Source of the DNA: Algoriphagus resistens
GTDB lineage: Bacteria > Bacteroidota > Bacteroidia > Cytophagales > Cyclobacteriaceae
Length of the DNA stretch: 64,000 nt
Direction: 5' to 3'
Assembly (NCBI RefSeq): GCF_001442615.1
Contig: NZ_LMXN01000009.1
Coordinates: forward strand, 164,154 to 228,153
The notes under the pieces are model-generated. The model was not told the DNA's origin. It saw nothing but the letters and a program-made list of their open reading frames with translations, and did not search any database. Each line of letters begins with the position of its first letter. Position 1 is the first letter of the stretch. Positions 18,386 through 28,484 of the stretch are shown here, in pieces. A program made the translations under genes and the position numbers.

Positions 18386-20788
18386 TCATTCATAGGTCAG
18401 TGATTTGACCGGATTGATCATTGCAACCTTGATAGTATGGACACTGACAGTTACCAAAGTGATGATCACAACAGCAAAACTCGGAAGGGCAAAAATCCAC
18501 CACGATAAGGGAATCCGGGTGGCAAAATCCTGAAGCCAGGAATTCATAATCCAAATGGAAAGTGGAACTGAAAACAGAATAGCTATGAAGATCAGAATGA
18601 TAAAATCTTTGGTGATCAATCGCAACAAACCAACTAATGAGGCGCCCATTACCTTACGGATTCCAATTTCTTTCGTACGCTGTATGGCTGTAAGCGAAGA
18701 CAGGCCAAATAAGCCTAAGCTGGCAATAAAAATGGCTAGTGCTGTGAAAATACTGAAGATAGTTCCAAATTGTTGATCTGACTTATATTGCTGATCAAAG
18801 TGCTCATCCAAAAAGAAGTATTGAAAAGGGTTGCCTGGAAAAACTTCTTGCCAATCTGCTTCAAGAGTTGACATCAATTCTTGGATTTCCCCGGTATTTA
18901 CTTTGACTGAGTAAAACCCATTTGGTGCTTCATTGTAGCGAAAGACCAAGGCATCAAATGATTTCTTGAGAGATTCCTGATGATAATCTTTCATAACGCC
19001 AACAATGTTGAATGTGTCTCCCCAAAAGAAAATCTGGTCATTGATAGCTTCTTCGGGTAAGGAAAAACCCATTAATCGGGTGGCAGTTTCGTTTAGTATA
19101 ACATTCTTGTGTTCATTGGCGATGTCATCCGAAAATTCACGCCCGAAAAGCATCTTCAGACCAAAACTTTTATTGAAGGAGCCATCGGTCATGATGACCC
19201 GATATTGGTTTTGTTCATCCTCTCCCTGACTCAATCTTCGGATCCCTCCGGCATTCCAGCCAGGTTGGCTTCCTGGAACTGAAGTAGAGGCTGTCACAGA
19301 AATCACACCTGTGTTACTTGAGATATTCTGCTTGAAAACCTGATACTTTTGCCTATAAGTCGAGTCAGTTACACTTGGGGCATGAAGAACCACTGTTTGA
19401 TCAATAGTAACACCTAAATCTTGATTCTGCATAAAACCAAGTTGCTGATAGACTGTAAAAGTCCCCACCATTAGGGTAATGGATGCAATGAATTGAGTGA
19501 CCACCATGCCTTTTCTCAATAAAACACCTGAGTCCGAATTTTTGAATTTTCCTTTCAAAACTTCTACCGGCCGAAAAGAAGAAAGGACAAATGCCGGATA
19601 TAAACCTGACATCACTGCGCCCAAAACAATCAAACCAAACAAAATCAACCAAAAAGCGGGTTGCAAAAATAACTGATATCCTAGCTCCCTTCCGGTGAGG
19701 CTGCTAAACCAAGGTGTCAGTAAAATCGCTAAGCCTGCAGCAAGAATCACTGCCATGAAATTCAAAAACAATGATTCTGTTAAAAACTGCTGAATAAGTT
19801 GGGCTCGATATCCTCCCATTACCTTGCGAATGCCCACTTCGCGCGCGCGCTCAATAGATTTTGCCGTAGAAAGATTGATGTAATTGATCCAGGCAATAAT
19901 CATAATCAAAAGAGCCACGACAGACAAAAAATTAACCGACTGCCTGTTCCCATTTGGTTTAAATTCCATAATGTAATCTGAATCCAAATGAATGTCAGCT
20001 ACTGGTTGAAGGTGAAATTCAATCCCGGCATTATATTTTTTCAATTCGTCACCATGGGTAGCCTGCACAAAATCCGGGAATTTGGCTTCCAGTGATTTTG
20101 CATCAGTGTTTTCCTCCAGAAGAATATAAGTCAAAAAGCCATCCCAATTCCAAGTCAAAAAAGGGTCATTCGACATTTTCTCCAACGTGATAAATGAACC
20201 CAAAGCATCAATTTTCATATGGGTATTTACTGGGAGGTCTTCAAAAACTCCAGAAATTTCAAATTCCAAGTTTCCGTTTGCCTTCAATGTTTTGCCTATA
20301 GGAATCTCATTTCCAAAATACTTTTTGGCCATAGATTGAGATAAAACCATCTTATTAGGTTCATTTAAAACTAGGGAATCAATTCCTTCGACAAGTTTTA
20401 TTGAAAAAATAGTAAAGAAATCTTCTGACGCATAATATAGATTCTCTTCTTTGAAGAAAGTATCGCCAGTAGAAAGCGTAGCAGCCCTGTTGGTCAGGCG
20501 GGTATAAGCTTTAACCTCTGGGAAATGTGCTTTTAGGTCAGGTCCGATACCTGCAGCTCCTGCTGCCCATTGAGTAGAAAGTTCTCCTTTGTCATATCGG
20601 TCTTGCTGTATCCTGAAAATCCTGTCCTTTTTATCGAGGAAATTATCGTAGCTCAGCTCATGCAATACAAATTGTGAAATTAGAAGGCAAGCTAACATCC
20701 CAATAGCAAGCCCTGAGATATTGATAAAAGTAAAAGCCCTATTTTTGGAAACATGTCTCCAGAGGGAGGTGAGGTAGTTTTGAAACAT
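18386..20788 (-). CDS. ABC transporter permease, MacB/FtsX type
   Basis: An 800-residue inner-membrane protein with two MacB periplasmic core domains and two FtsX-type permease units. The start MFQNYLTSLWRHVSKNR followed by the first membrane helix (FINISGLAIGMLACLLI) is the standard N-terminus of this Bacteroidota family. The frame is open for 89 codons further upstream, but that part looks like untranslated leader. Conserved EVGIRKVMGG and KEIGIRKVMGA blocks precede the membrane clusters. No ATPase gene is adjacent. Export of a toxic peptide or lipoprotein is possible; the substrate is unknown. Confidence 0.85.
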   Translation of the reverse strand: MFQNYLTSLWRHVSKNRAFTFINISGLAIGMLACLLISQFVLHELSYDNFLDKKDRIFRIQQDRYDKGELSTQWAAGAAGIGPDLKAHFPEVKAYTRLTNRAATLSTGDTFFKEENLYYASEDFFTIFSIKLVEGIDSLVLNEPNKMVLSQSMAKKYFGNEIPIGKTLKANGNLEFEISGVFEDLPVNTHMKIDALGSFITLEKMSNDPFLTWNWDGFLTYILLEENTDAKSLEAKFPDFVQATHGDELKKYNAGIEFHLQPVADIHLDSDYIMEFKPNGNRQSVNFLSVVALLIMIIAWINYINLSTAKSIERAREVGIRKVMGGYRAQLIQQFLTESLFLNFMAVILAAGLAILLTPWFSSLTGRELGYQLFLQPAFWLILFGLIVLGAVMSGLYPAFVLSSFRPVEVLKGKFKNSDSGVLLRKGMVVTQFIASITLMVGTFTVYQQLGFMQNQDLGVTIDQTVVLHAPSVTDSTYRQKYQVFKQNISSNTGVISVTASTSVPGSQPGWNAGGIRRLSQGEDEQNQYRVIMTDGSFNKSFGLKMLFGREFSDDIANEHKNVILNETATRLMGFSLPEEAINDQIFFWGDTFNIVGVMKDYHQESLKKSFDALVFRYNEAPNGFYSVKVNTGEIQELMSTLEADWQEVFPGNPFQYFFLDEHFDQQYKSDQQFGTIFSIFTALAIFIASLGLFGLSSLTAIQRTKEIGIRKVMGASLVGLLRLITKDFIILIFIAILFSVPLSIWIMNSWLQDFATRIPLSWWIFALPSFAVVIITLVTVSVHTIKVAMINPVKSLTYE

Positions 20789-21300
20789 AGGTATCAAAGA
20801 GTTTTCGGAATAAGAACCAAACGTTTTTATACCCCCAGATCTATACCGAAAAGAAAAATAACACCAGTTTGCTGGAAAGGGGAGTTTATAAAATTTAAGG
20901 CTGGGGTTTTCGGACAGTATTGACCGAAGACGGTCAAAAAAAATCATTTCAAGTATAATAATTTTTTGTCTAAAGCCACATGGGTGTGTCCCAAACTCAT
21001 TTCGGAAGAATCTCATATGCATTATAATCATCCCTGTGTGTGATCCCGTATGCATGTGACACGCTCGATTCTAAGTGTTTAAATCCGCTCCGTCCATTCA
21101 TTTTTGTCTTTACAGAAAAGAACAGAGCAAACGCTAGGAAGTTAAATTTTCATATCCATATTAGTGGCAATTCACCTTTGCGTGAAATAGAGCGAGAGAG
21201 AAAGTTTCCTTTTAGCGCCTTGGATAAAACTGGTGTTCAAGTACATTTAGGAATAAAGCAGTTTATAATGGATTGGGAAGGGGAGGCAGGCAGCATAGCT
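20789..21300. other. Intergenic region with a leader-motif copy
   Basis: About 510 bases between the permease gene and the HMA operon end. Bases 20945-20984 hold, on the minus strand, CCATGTGGCTTTAGAC followed by an A/T-rich spacer and an ATG in frame with the permease. This resembles the leader element before two other genes in the window. I see nothing else of note here. Confidence 0.35.
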
Positions 21301-21332
21301 AAAAAAAAGCTTCCCGGTTCCGAGAAGCTTTT
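21301..21332 (-). terminator. Rho-independent terminator of the HMA operon
   Basis: Perfect 9-bp stem AAAAGCTTC/GAAGCTTTT with a 10-base loop, followed on the minus strand by a further run of T. It starts four bases after the HMA gene stop. Confidence 0.85.
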
Positions 21333-21336
21333 GGTC

Positions 21337-21693
21337 TTAATTGTCTTTTTTCTTTGGTAATTCATCATCATGAGCACCGTCCTTACAGCATTCGTCCAGC
21401 TTTGAATAGGCTTTTGGATCACGCTTCAGTGAATCTGCATTGTAGCCTACCATGGTCACACGCTTTCTGAGCTTGTCTGGATCGGTTTTAGAATCCAAAT
21501 AGGCAATGTTCAACACTTTGGTATCCAAATCAAGATTCACGGATTTCACACCTTTTTCGAAGGTAAGATCCTTTTCCAATGTAGCCTTGCACATCTCACA
21601 GATGGCTGATGTTTTGATGCCGATTGTTTTCACCTGCGCCTGGGCAGCAAATGCAAAAATCGCAATAAACAAGGTTAAGATTAGCTTTTTCAT
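21337..21693 (-). CDS. Exported heavy-metal-associated (HMA) domain protein
   Basis: A 118-residue protein with a signal peptide (ending FAAQAQ) and one ferredoxin-like HMA domain. The metal-binding loop reads SAICEMCKA, keeping the CxxC pair. The tail carries DECCKDGAHDDE, a possible second metal site. It lies eight bases after the TonB receptor gene and is followed by a terminator, so it closes the HYC_CC/TonB/HMA operon. Copper or another soft metal in the periplasm is the likely ligand (inference). Confidence 0.85.
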   Translation of the reverse strand: MKKLILTLFIAIFAFAAQAQVKTIGIKTSAICEMCKATLEKDLTFEKGVKSVNLDLDTKVLNIAYLDSKTDPDKLRKRVTMVGYNADSLKRDPKAYSKLDECCKDGAHDDELPKKKDN

Positions 21694-21701
21694 AGTCTTT
21701 A

Positions 21702-23915
21702 TTAGTTGATTTTATATCTGACTCCAGTGTAAATGACTCTTCCGGCTATTGGTCCCCACGTCATGGAAGCATCGAAATTTTGTCCGAAAGGATTTTCCGG
21801 ATCAATGATTGGATTTGATTGCTTGAAATTTAAGATGTTTTCTCCACCTAAGTAGATGCTACCCCAGCGAAATCCACGGCTAATCTGGGCATTTAACATG
21901 AAGAAATCAGGAGATTTACTTGGCTGATGGAATTCTACAGGACTTCCACTTGTATCAGGAATTCTCATTGGCCCATTCCAGTTTACAGTCATGTCTGCTT
22001 TCCACTTATCATATTTGGTAGCGTAGGCCAAATTCATGAAAAAGCGGTCCTGACTTTGATAGGGGACTTGCTGTAGGATACCATTAGTGGTCATGAGGTT
22101 TTCATAGTGTTTATAGGCTGTTTTAATAGCCAACTTTTCAGTCACTGGATAACTCGCTTCCACCTGAAAGCTGCGGGCAAATGAGCCATTTTGCAGATTA
22201 TTGATCACCAGTAAACTGGAACTTATGTCTTGATCGTACACTAGTTGGTTTTCGAAAGTAGTGTAGAAATAATCCGTCACAAGGCTTAATGGTTTATCCT
22301 TAATACTGAAAATTCCAGCGAGACTGATTCCTGTGTTCCAACTGACTTCAGGTTGCAGTGCAGCATTGAAAATAATATCCCTGGAAGAAACCCATACCAT
22401 GCTGTTTTCCATCAAGGCATTGGGGGTTCTATATCCTTTTCCTACAGATCCTCTTACTGTCCATTTTGGGATAAATTCCCATCTGGCATGTATTCTAGGT
22501 GTAAAATAAGTGCCAAATAGATTATGAAAATCCGTTCGCGCTCCAGCTACAAGAGTGATTTTATCAGTTGGAATAAAATTATATTCGAAGAAAAGCCCTG
22601 GTACTTTTTCTGTTCGATACATTGTCGTATCCAGGCCCGTTGGCGTATTAGAATCAAAGCTTTCTTCAATATCATCGTAAAGAATGCTAGCTCCGGTCTT
22701 GTATTGGTGAAAGCTTGAACCGATGATATTCTGGTAAATGAAATTCCCGTAAGCAGTCTTCTCAATGCCTTGATATAATCTTCTTCCTGCGCCGCCATTG
22801 AAATTCTGATAGGATAGGGAATATTGAAAACCCCAGCTCTGGGTGGGGTTCTCTGGGTAGATCATTCCAAGTTTGCCAAAAATCTCAGCTTTTCGGGTGT
22901 CCATTTCGTAGCCATACATGGTACTTGTGGATAGGTCACTGTTGACACCGAAACCTTTTTGCCCACCGGCATTATCTGACATAAATAGATTTACACCAAT
23001 CTGCGCCATCAGCCGATCACCTTCATACTTATATCGATTTAGGAAATTTAGCTGCCTTGCTTTTGGCAAATCCATAAAACCATCGTCATTCCCATCTACT
23101 TCCGTGTTCAGTTGACTTGCATGAAACAATACTCCCGAGCTCCATTTATCACTGATTGGAATCTGATGATTTGCATTGATTTCCATCCTTCCAAAGGAAT
23201 TAAGATAGCCATTGAGGTACCAGGTATCCATGGATTCGGGTTTGAAAAGATCCACGTTGATCTGGCCGGTCATAGATTCGTAGCCGTTGATTACAGTTCC
23301 GGCTCCCTTGCCTACATCAATGGATTGGATCCATGTTCCGGGTACAAAGGTGAGGCCCAATCTGGAATTCAATCCACGGATATTCGGAATTCCTTCCCTA
23401 CTGATCAGCACATAACGACCGTCAAGGCCCATCATCTGGATCATCTTGGTGCCAGTGACAGCGTCTGCATAGGAGACATCCACTGACGCATTTGTCTCAA
23501 AACTCTCAGAGAGATTGCAGCAAGCGGCTTTCTGGAGTTCGTTTTCGGTGATAAGAATATTGAGGAAAGGGGCTTCGTCTACCACTGATTCAGATCTTGC
23601 CTTGACGGTCACCTGATCCAGTGCTTTGCCACTTTCTTCCAACGTAATGAGCATTTCACTATCAAATATAGGGGCTAAAGTGTCCTGTTCGTACCCAAGA
23701 TAGGATACGACCAATCGGTCAGATTGCCGAACATTTTCCAACTCAAAGTGACCGTCTATATTAGTGATGGCTCCCTGTTCTTTGTCCAAAAGTTTGATGC
23801 TTGCCCCGATCAGAGACTCTTTGGAGGCCGATTGTACTTTACCTTTGACTATGTTTTGTGCCAAAAGAAGAGAAGAAACAATCATGCATCCTATAAATAG
23901 AATTATTGATTTCAT
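21702..23915 (-). CDS. TonB-dependent receptor, probably for a metal complex
   Basis: A 737-residue outer-membrane receptor. A signal peptide (to about residue 19) is followed by a carboxypeptidase-like regulatory domain (KGKVQSASKESLIGASIKL, up to about residue 90). Then comes the plug, with LQKAACCNLSESFETN and GLDGRYVLISREGIP, and a 22-strand-type barrel ending YTGVRYKIN. Its neighbours, a HYC_CC protein upstream and an HMA protein downstream, point to copper or related metal uptake rather than a glycan; no SusD gene is present. Confidence 0.87.
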   Translation of the reverse strand: MKSIILFIGCMIVSSLLLAQNIVKGKVQSASKESLIGASIKLLDKEQGAITNIDGHFELENVRQSDRLVVSYLGYEQDTLAPIFDSEMLITLEESGKALDQVTVKARSESVVDEAPFLNILITENELQKAACCNLSESFETNASVDVSYADAVTGTKMIQMMGLDGRYVLISREGIPNIRGLNSRLGLTFVPGTWIQSIDVGKGAGTVINGYESMTGQINVDLFKPESMDTWYLNGYLNSFGRMEINANHQIPISDKWSSGVLFHASQLNTEVDGNDDGFMDLPKARQLNFLNRYKYEGDRLMAQIGVNLFMSDNAGGQKGFGVNSDLSTSTMYGYEMDTRKAEIFGKLGMIYPENPTQSWGFQYSLSYQNFNGGAGRRLYQGIEKTAYGNFIYQNIIGSSFHQYKTGASILYDDIEESFDSNTPTGLDTTMYRTEKVPGLFFEYNFIPTDKITLVAGARTDFHNLFGTYFTPRIHARWEFIPKWTVRGSVGKGYRTPNALMENSMVWVSSRDIIFNAALQPEVSWNTGISLAGIFSIKDKPLSLVTDYFYTTFENQLVYDQDISSSLLVINNLQNGSFARSFQVEASYPVTEKLAIKTAYKHYENLMTTNGILQQVPYQSQDRFFMNLAYATKYDKWKADMTVNWNGPMRIPDTSGSPVEFHQPSKSPDFFMLNAQISRGFRWGSIYLGGENILNFKQSNPIIDPENPFGQNFDASMTWGPIAGRVIYTGVRYKIN

Positions 23916-23979
23916 ATAGAATTGCTTGTGTATAACTAGATTACATTTCGCTTAGGGCGAATAAAAAATCAAGCAGTTC

Positions 23980-24363
23980 TTAAATCAGAAAGGATTGGTA
24001 AAGGATATTCAGATCAGGTATCGGCCGATCTGGGAAGAGGTATTCGGGGTTTGGAATATGAACAGCTTCAAGCTGAATGCCGGGAAAAGTAAGCACGTAT
24101 GCCAACACAAATTCCGGAGAAAGCTGGATATGAAACTGTGCCTTGCCGAAATAGTCATCGGAATCAGATGAAGTATACTCATCAGAACAGCAATCCGGAT
24201 CAGGGATTTTCTCTAAAGCCCCTCCACAACAATCGATTTGCCCGGGAGCTACAGTGACTTCGGTGCTTTTCAATTCATCTCCACAGTAATGCGCCGCCAA
24301 GGTCAAGTTAACCTGACCTGTCAGGAAAAATAGGAGCATTATAGATGAGATGATTGATTTCAT
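23980..24363 (-). CDS. HYC_CC_PP-type small exported protein
   Basis: A 127-residue protein with a signal peptide (1 to about 23) and three Cys-rich blocks: AAHYCGDEL, QIDCCGG and PDPDCCSDE. This is the layout of the HYC_CC_PP family often found before TonB receptors and HMA proteins. The pattern suggests metal handling in the periplasm, but its exact role is not established. First gene of the trio. Confidence 0.75.
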   Translation of the reverse strand: MKSIISSIMLLFFLTGQVNLTLAAHYCGDELKSTEVTVAPGQIDCCGGALEKIPDPDCCSDEYTSSDSDDYFGKAQFHIQLSPEFVLAYVLTFPGIQLEAVHIPNPEYLFPDRPIPDLNILYQSFLI

Positions 24364-24400
24364 ACAGTAGGCAAAGGTCGGGATTTCATTTTAAATAGAA

Positions 24401-24438
24401 AAACCTACCATTTTTACGTGAAGTAAGAAGGTAGGTTT
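24401..24438 (-). terminator. Terminator of the cytochrome c gene
   Basis: On the minus strand a perfect 9-bp stem AAACCTACC/GGTAGGTTT with a 20-base loop is followed by a short T-rich run, about 30 bases after the cytochrome gene stop. Confidence 0.6.
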
Positions 24439-24469
24439 AATAATTACTGGGTTTGATAATTTCTATCTA

Positions 24470-25453
24470 TTAGAAAGGAGGGGAGAATCTTACTACCTGA
24501 TTTGGTATTGGGTCAACGGTTTTTAAGTATATGTAAATCGCCTCCAGGTCGTCTTCCTCCATTCCTGCGTACATTACCCAAGGCATTATCGAGTTGAATT
24601 CTCCAGGGGCAACTTCTGGCAAATGATAATTTGAATCCAAGTATTGTTTGAATTTGCCTACAAACATTTCTTTAGACCAATTGCCAATACCTGTCTGGCT
24701 GTCTTGTGTAATATTGGAAGAACGGACAATTGATCCGTCCGGAAAGGAAAATTCACGGCCGCCAGAAAATTCCTTTCCTGGAACGATCACACCTTTGCCA
24801 TCTACGGGTGTATGACATTCTTTACAGGCGGCCGCATTGATAAGGTATTTCCCATATGCAATTTGATTAGATTTTTCTGGCTTTTCTTCAGGTGTCCCAT
24901 CTGTTGGAATAGTCTTTAGAATAAAATTCACAGGGAAATCTGCTTTAGAATCCGGTACTTCATTCTCCACTGGATCCAACGAGCGTATGTAAGCAATAAT
25001 GTCGTAAATATCCTCTTGATCCATCCTTCCATAATAGGAGTATGGCATTAGTGGAAACATTGGTCTGCCTTCATTGGTAACTCCCGTAGTGATTAGTCGA
25101 TAAAGCTCCCCATCAGAATAATCTGAAATACCTGTTGGAGTGATATTTTTTGCATAAAACACCCCTGGAAAACCCATGTTTTGGTCAAATCTATCACCGC
25201 CTGCTCCCAGCGTTCCTGGTTTGATGGGGCCTGAAAAAAGGGAGAAATCCCGAGTAGAATGACAGTCCACACATACGGTCACATGATTTGCTAGGTAAGC
25301 TCCCCGACCTACCCTGTCTGGAGTTTTTTCAATTGTCAATTCAGGGGCCGATTTGACTTTTGGAAATGTAAAATTGACAAAGGCGACTCCAATAAGGATA
25401 AGTAAAATCAGCGTGCCTAAGGTGTAGGTAAGAATTGTAATTGCCTTTTTCAT
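24470..25453 (-). CDS. Membrane-anchored di-heme cytochrome c
   Basis: A 327-residue protein with one N-terminal membrane helix (residues about 7-28) and two c-type heme sites, CVDCH near residue 62 and CKECH near residue 209. Each is followed by a distal Met region (PLMPYSYYGRM and NSIMPWVMYAGM). This is the architecture of periplasmic electron carriers paired with alcohol or sugar dehydrogenases. No partner dehydrogenase is adjacent; a GMC enzyme lies 5 kb away and might use it (speculative). Confidence 0.85.
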   Translation of the reverse strand: MKKAITILTYTLGTLILLILIGVAFVNFTFPKVKSAPELTIEKTPDRVGRGAYLANHVTVCVDCHSTRDFSLFSGPIKPGTLGAGGDRFDQNMGFPGVFYAKNITPTGISDYSDGELYRLITTGVTNEGRPMFPLMPYSYYGRMDQEDIYDIIAYIRSLDPVENEVPDSKADFPVNFILKTIPTDGTPEEKPEKSNQIAYGKYLINAAACKECHTPVDGKGVIVPGKEFSGGREFSFPDGSIVRSSNITQDSQTGIGNWSKEMFVGKFKQYLDSNYHLPEVAPGEFNSIMPWVMYAGMEEDDLEAIYIYLKTVDPIPNQVVRFSPPF

Positions 25454-25769
25454 AATTAAAAATGTTTTTTGTGTATGAAAATTTACATCTTAAAATAATC
25501 ATTTGTTAGAGCGCAAGTTGAAAAATTATTTTCATCTTGGAAGTATTCAAATAAACATTAGAATACTTCCAGATTTGCTGGGTTTAAAGGTCATGGTTTG
25601 TTATTTCTTCTTTAATTTATGGAGTTTCTTATGAGTGATTTGCGAAAAATCAAAAAATTATAAAGAATGGCGCGATTTGGAATTTTGGAAAAGCTGTTTA
25701 TATTTTCTGATCCATCGGAGCTACTTTGAAAAATATACACCACTTTTAGTAGCAAACATTTTTATCCAA

Positions 25770-28118
25770 ATGCTCAGAAACTTCATCCTTCTAATTTTTA
25801 TTTTAATCTGTCTGGCTTTTCGACAGGTATTCGCCCAAACAAGTAAAACTGCTCCTGCGGGAAGCAATTCTGCTAAAATAGGTTTGGTGCTTTCCGGTGG
25901 GGGGGCAAAGGGGATCGCACATGTAGGAATCCTCAAATCTCTGGAGAAAGCTGGGATAAAGCCTGACTATATAGTAGGCACAAGTATGGGGGCCGTGGTG
26001 GGAGGACTCTATTCTTTAGGATATAGTGCAGACCAACTTGAGGAAATCATCAAAAATATTGATTGGGGATTGGTGATCAGTAACCGGGTGAGCTTTAAGG
26101 AAATTGCTTTTGAAGAGAAGGAATATTATAACAGGTACTTACTCGAGTTTCCTGTAGTTGATGGAAAGATTGCATTTCCCTCTGGGCTGATAGAAGGACA
26201 GGTGCTTTCTGATGTATTGCATTATTTTACCTGGCCGGCAAATTCTTATGAGAGCTTTGACGATTTTCCTATTCCTTTCCGATGTGTAGCTACCGATATC
26301 CGAACTGGTAAAGCAGTTGTGTTTGACAGAGGGTATCTTCAGGATGCGATCCGCGCATCAATTGCTATTCCTACAGCTTTTACCGCTTTCGAATTGGACA
26401 GTACTTCCGTAATAGATGGTGGGGTGGTGAATAATTTCCCAGTGGACATTGTGCGGGAAATGGGAGCAGATATTGTGATCGGGGTGAATGTGAGTTTTGA
26501 AGATTTTCAGGAAATCGACCAGCTCGGTGGTTTTGGTGGAATTTTGATGCAGATTGCCATGGCCCCTTCGCTGAGTGTAACACAAGCACATATTGACGCT
26601 ACAGATATTTATATTAAACCTGATTTGAAAGACTTTTCTACCGGTAGCTTTTCTGCATTCCGGGAAATATTGGACTTAGGGATCAAAACCGGGGAAGAAT
26701 TCTACCCACAGTTTCAACATTTGGCAGATAGTCTGGGAAGAAAAGATTTGGCAGAAGGACTGAGGGAAGTGAAAGAATCCGTAAGATTAGGTGAGCTTTC
26801 AATTGTCGGAAACAGGCTTTTTTCCAAAGACCTGATCAGATCAAAACTCAACATGAAAAAAGGAGGTCTTGTGAGCCGCGAGGAATTGGAAGCCGGGGTA
26901 CGAAGGGTATTTGGGATGAATGGCTTTTATAAAGTAGACTATACCCTTGCCAAAGGATTAGATGATGAGTATGATATGAAAATCCGGATCAAAGAGAAGC
27001 CCAGCATACTCCTTAGTACGGCGATACATTACGATAATCAGTTTTCCGCTGGAGTGCTATTGAATCTTACGGCTAGAGATGCGCTGGGTCACAATTCTCG
27101 TACAGTTTTGCTAGCCGATGTATCTGAAAACCCAAAGCTTAGGCTAGATTATTACAAATACACCGGTGTAAATAAGAAATTTGCATTTAATCTGCGGGCA
27201 AATTATATCCGACAGCAATTGCCGATTTATGAAAATGGAGAGGTAGAGCAAATCGAAAGAGGCAGAAACACGCGCATAGAAGCACAGATGATTTCCACAT
27301 CTTCGTTAAAGCAAGCGTTTTATGTAGGTGGAGTATTTGATTTGTATAAATCAAAGTACAGGTTTTCGATTTCGGATATAGAGGACTTGAAAAGTGCCTA
27401 TCAGAATTATTTTGGTGGGCGAGTGAAATATTACAGAAATTCCCAGAATGACCGGAATTTCCCTACAAAGGGAGCAGAAAGCCTTCTTCAGGCTACGCTC
27501 CATTTCAAAGACTGGTTGGGAGTCAATCTTCATCCAGGTGTGGATTCGGTGCAGATCAATACCGGTTCAGGATCAATGCGAGTACCAAGAAGCTATCTGG
27601 AAGAATTTATCGATGACATTACACCAAATCCCTATCTGACCATTCTAGGTAGATATTCAAAGCTTTTTCCCATCGGTGTAAAGTGGCAGTTTGTTCCGGA
27701 AGTTGCCGGTGCTATGGTCATTTCAAATGAGGATGAAGATAAGATTTTTAGCCAAAATTTTGTTGGTGGATATCAAAACATTCGATTTACCGATACAAGG
27801 TTTTGGGGCTTGAATTATGCAGAGGTTCAGACCAGCAATTACTTAAAACTTGGTGCAGATTTTCAATTTATCCCCTTCAATAAGATTTATCTTAGAGCTG
27901 GAGCGAATGTGCTGGGCTTCAGTGAACATCTGCCATTGAATGATCCTGATTTTTTTAACCAGTTATTGCAGGAAGATCATTACTTCGGCTATGGGGCGGA
28001 TATTTCCTATCAGTCTTTTTTAGGACCTATCAGTGCGGGGCTCAGTTCCAACTCCAAAGACCATAAACTCAGGGCATATTTTTCGTTGGGATTTTCATTT
28101 AATTATACAGATAGGTAG
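25770..28118 (+). CDS. Patatin-like phospholipase with BamA-like barrel
   Basis: A 782-residue outer-membrane protein. After a signal peptide (ending RQVFAQ) comes the patatin domain: LSGGGAKGIAHVG at about 41-53, the nucleophile elbow GTSMG with Ser72, and the dyad Asp in IDGGVVNN near 218. A POTRA-like segment (LSIVGNRLFSKDLIRSKL) and a bacterial surface antigen barrel follow. This matches type Vd/PlpD-like phospholipases of Bacteroidota. A GTG start 45 codons upstream is open but gives no signal peptide at the N-terminus, so ATG was chosen. Confidence 0.88.
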   Translation: MLRNFILLIFILICLAFRQVFAQTSKTAPAGSNSAKIGLVLSGGGAKGIAHVGILKSLEKAGIKPDYIVGTSMGAVVGGLYSLGYSADQLEEIIKNIDWGLVISNRVSFKEIAFEEKEYYNRYLLEFPVVDGKIAFPSGLIEGQVLSDVLHYFTWPANSYESFDDFPIPFRCVATDIRTGKAVVFDRGYLQDAIRASIAIPTAFTAFELDSTSVIDGGVVNNFPVDIVREMGADIVIGVNVSFEDFQEIDQLGGFGGILMQIAMAPSLSVTQAHIDATDIYIKPDLKDFSTGSFSAFREILDLGIKTGEEFYPQFQHLADSLGRKDLAEGLREVKESVRLGELSIVGNRLFSKDLIRSKLNMKKGGLVSREELEAGVRRVFGMNGFYKVDYTLAKGLDDEYDMKIRIKEKPSILLSTAIHYDNQFSAGVLLNLTARDALGHNSRTVLLADVSENPKLRLDYYKYTGVNKKFAFNLRANYIRQQLPIYENGEVEQIERGRNTRIEAQMISTSSLKQAFYVGGVFDLYKSKYRFSISDIEDLKSAYQNYFGGRVKYYRNSQNDRNFPTKGAESLLQATLHFKDWLGVNLHPGVDSVQINTGSGSMRVPRSYLEEFIDDITPNPYLTILGRYSKLFPIGVKWQFVPEVAGAMVISNEDEDKIFSQNFVGGYQNIRFTDTRFWGLNYAEVQTSNYLKLGADFQFIPFNKIYLRAGANVLGFSEHLPLNDPDFFNQLLQEDHYFGYGADISYQSFLGPISAGLSSNSKDHKLRAYFSLGFSFNYTDR

Positions 28119-28484
28119 TTTACGGTTCCAATATGCTAAAGAGGATTTTTGTCAGGCTTTAGGGGAACACGCTACTTCATTTTTTATTCTTTCCACTGAA
28201 AAGTGTAGTGGTTTTTCTCATGTAAGTACGTATTGGTTTACATAGACTAACGTAAAAATAAAAAGGAGTCATTTTGGGTGAAGGCACTAAAAAAAACTAC
28301 TTCTAAAAAAATGGCTTATGAAGATATGAATTCATAAGTCATTCTGCTTTAGCTAGTTGGGGATTTCTGTTCACCAGTTCGCAAATAAACGATTCTCAGA
28401 GGGCTAATTTATATTTTCACACCTATTTGATGGACTTTTTTAATGCCCCCTTTGGTTACTCTTATTTTATAAATGAAGTTTGTT
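28119..28484. other. Intergenic region between convergent genes
   Basis: About 365 bases between the patatin gene and the oppositely oriented GH43 gene. I see no gene and no convincing terminator hairpin. Confidence 0.35.

Noticed and set aside
20789..21055. Upstream extension of the FtsX-type permease frame by 89 codons
   Set aside because: The family start MFQNYLTSLWRHVSKN lies downstream, and the extension lacks family similarity.
21040..21360. Plus-strand frame of 106 codons before the HMA gene
   Set aside because: It runs through the terminator hairpin and has no recognisable domain; chance frame.
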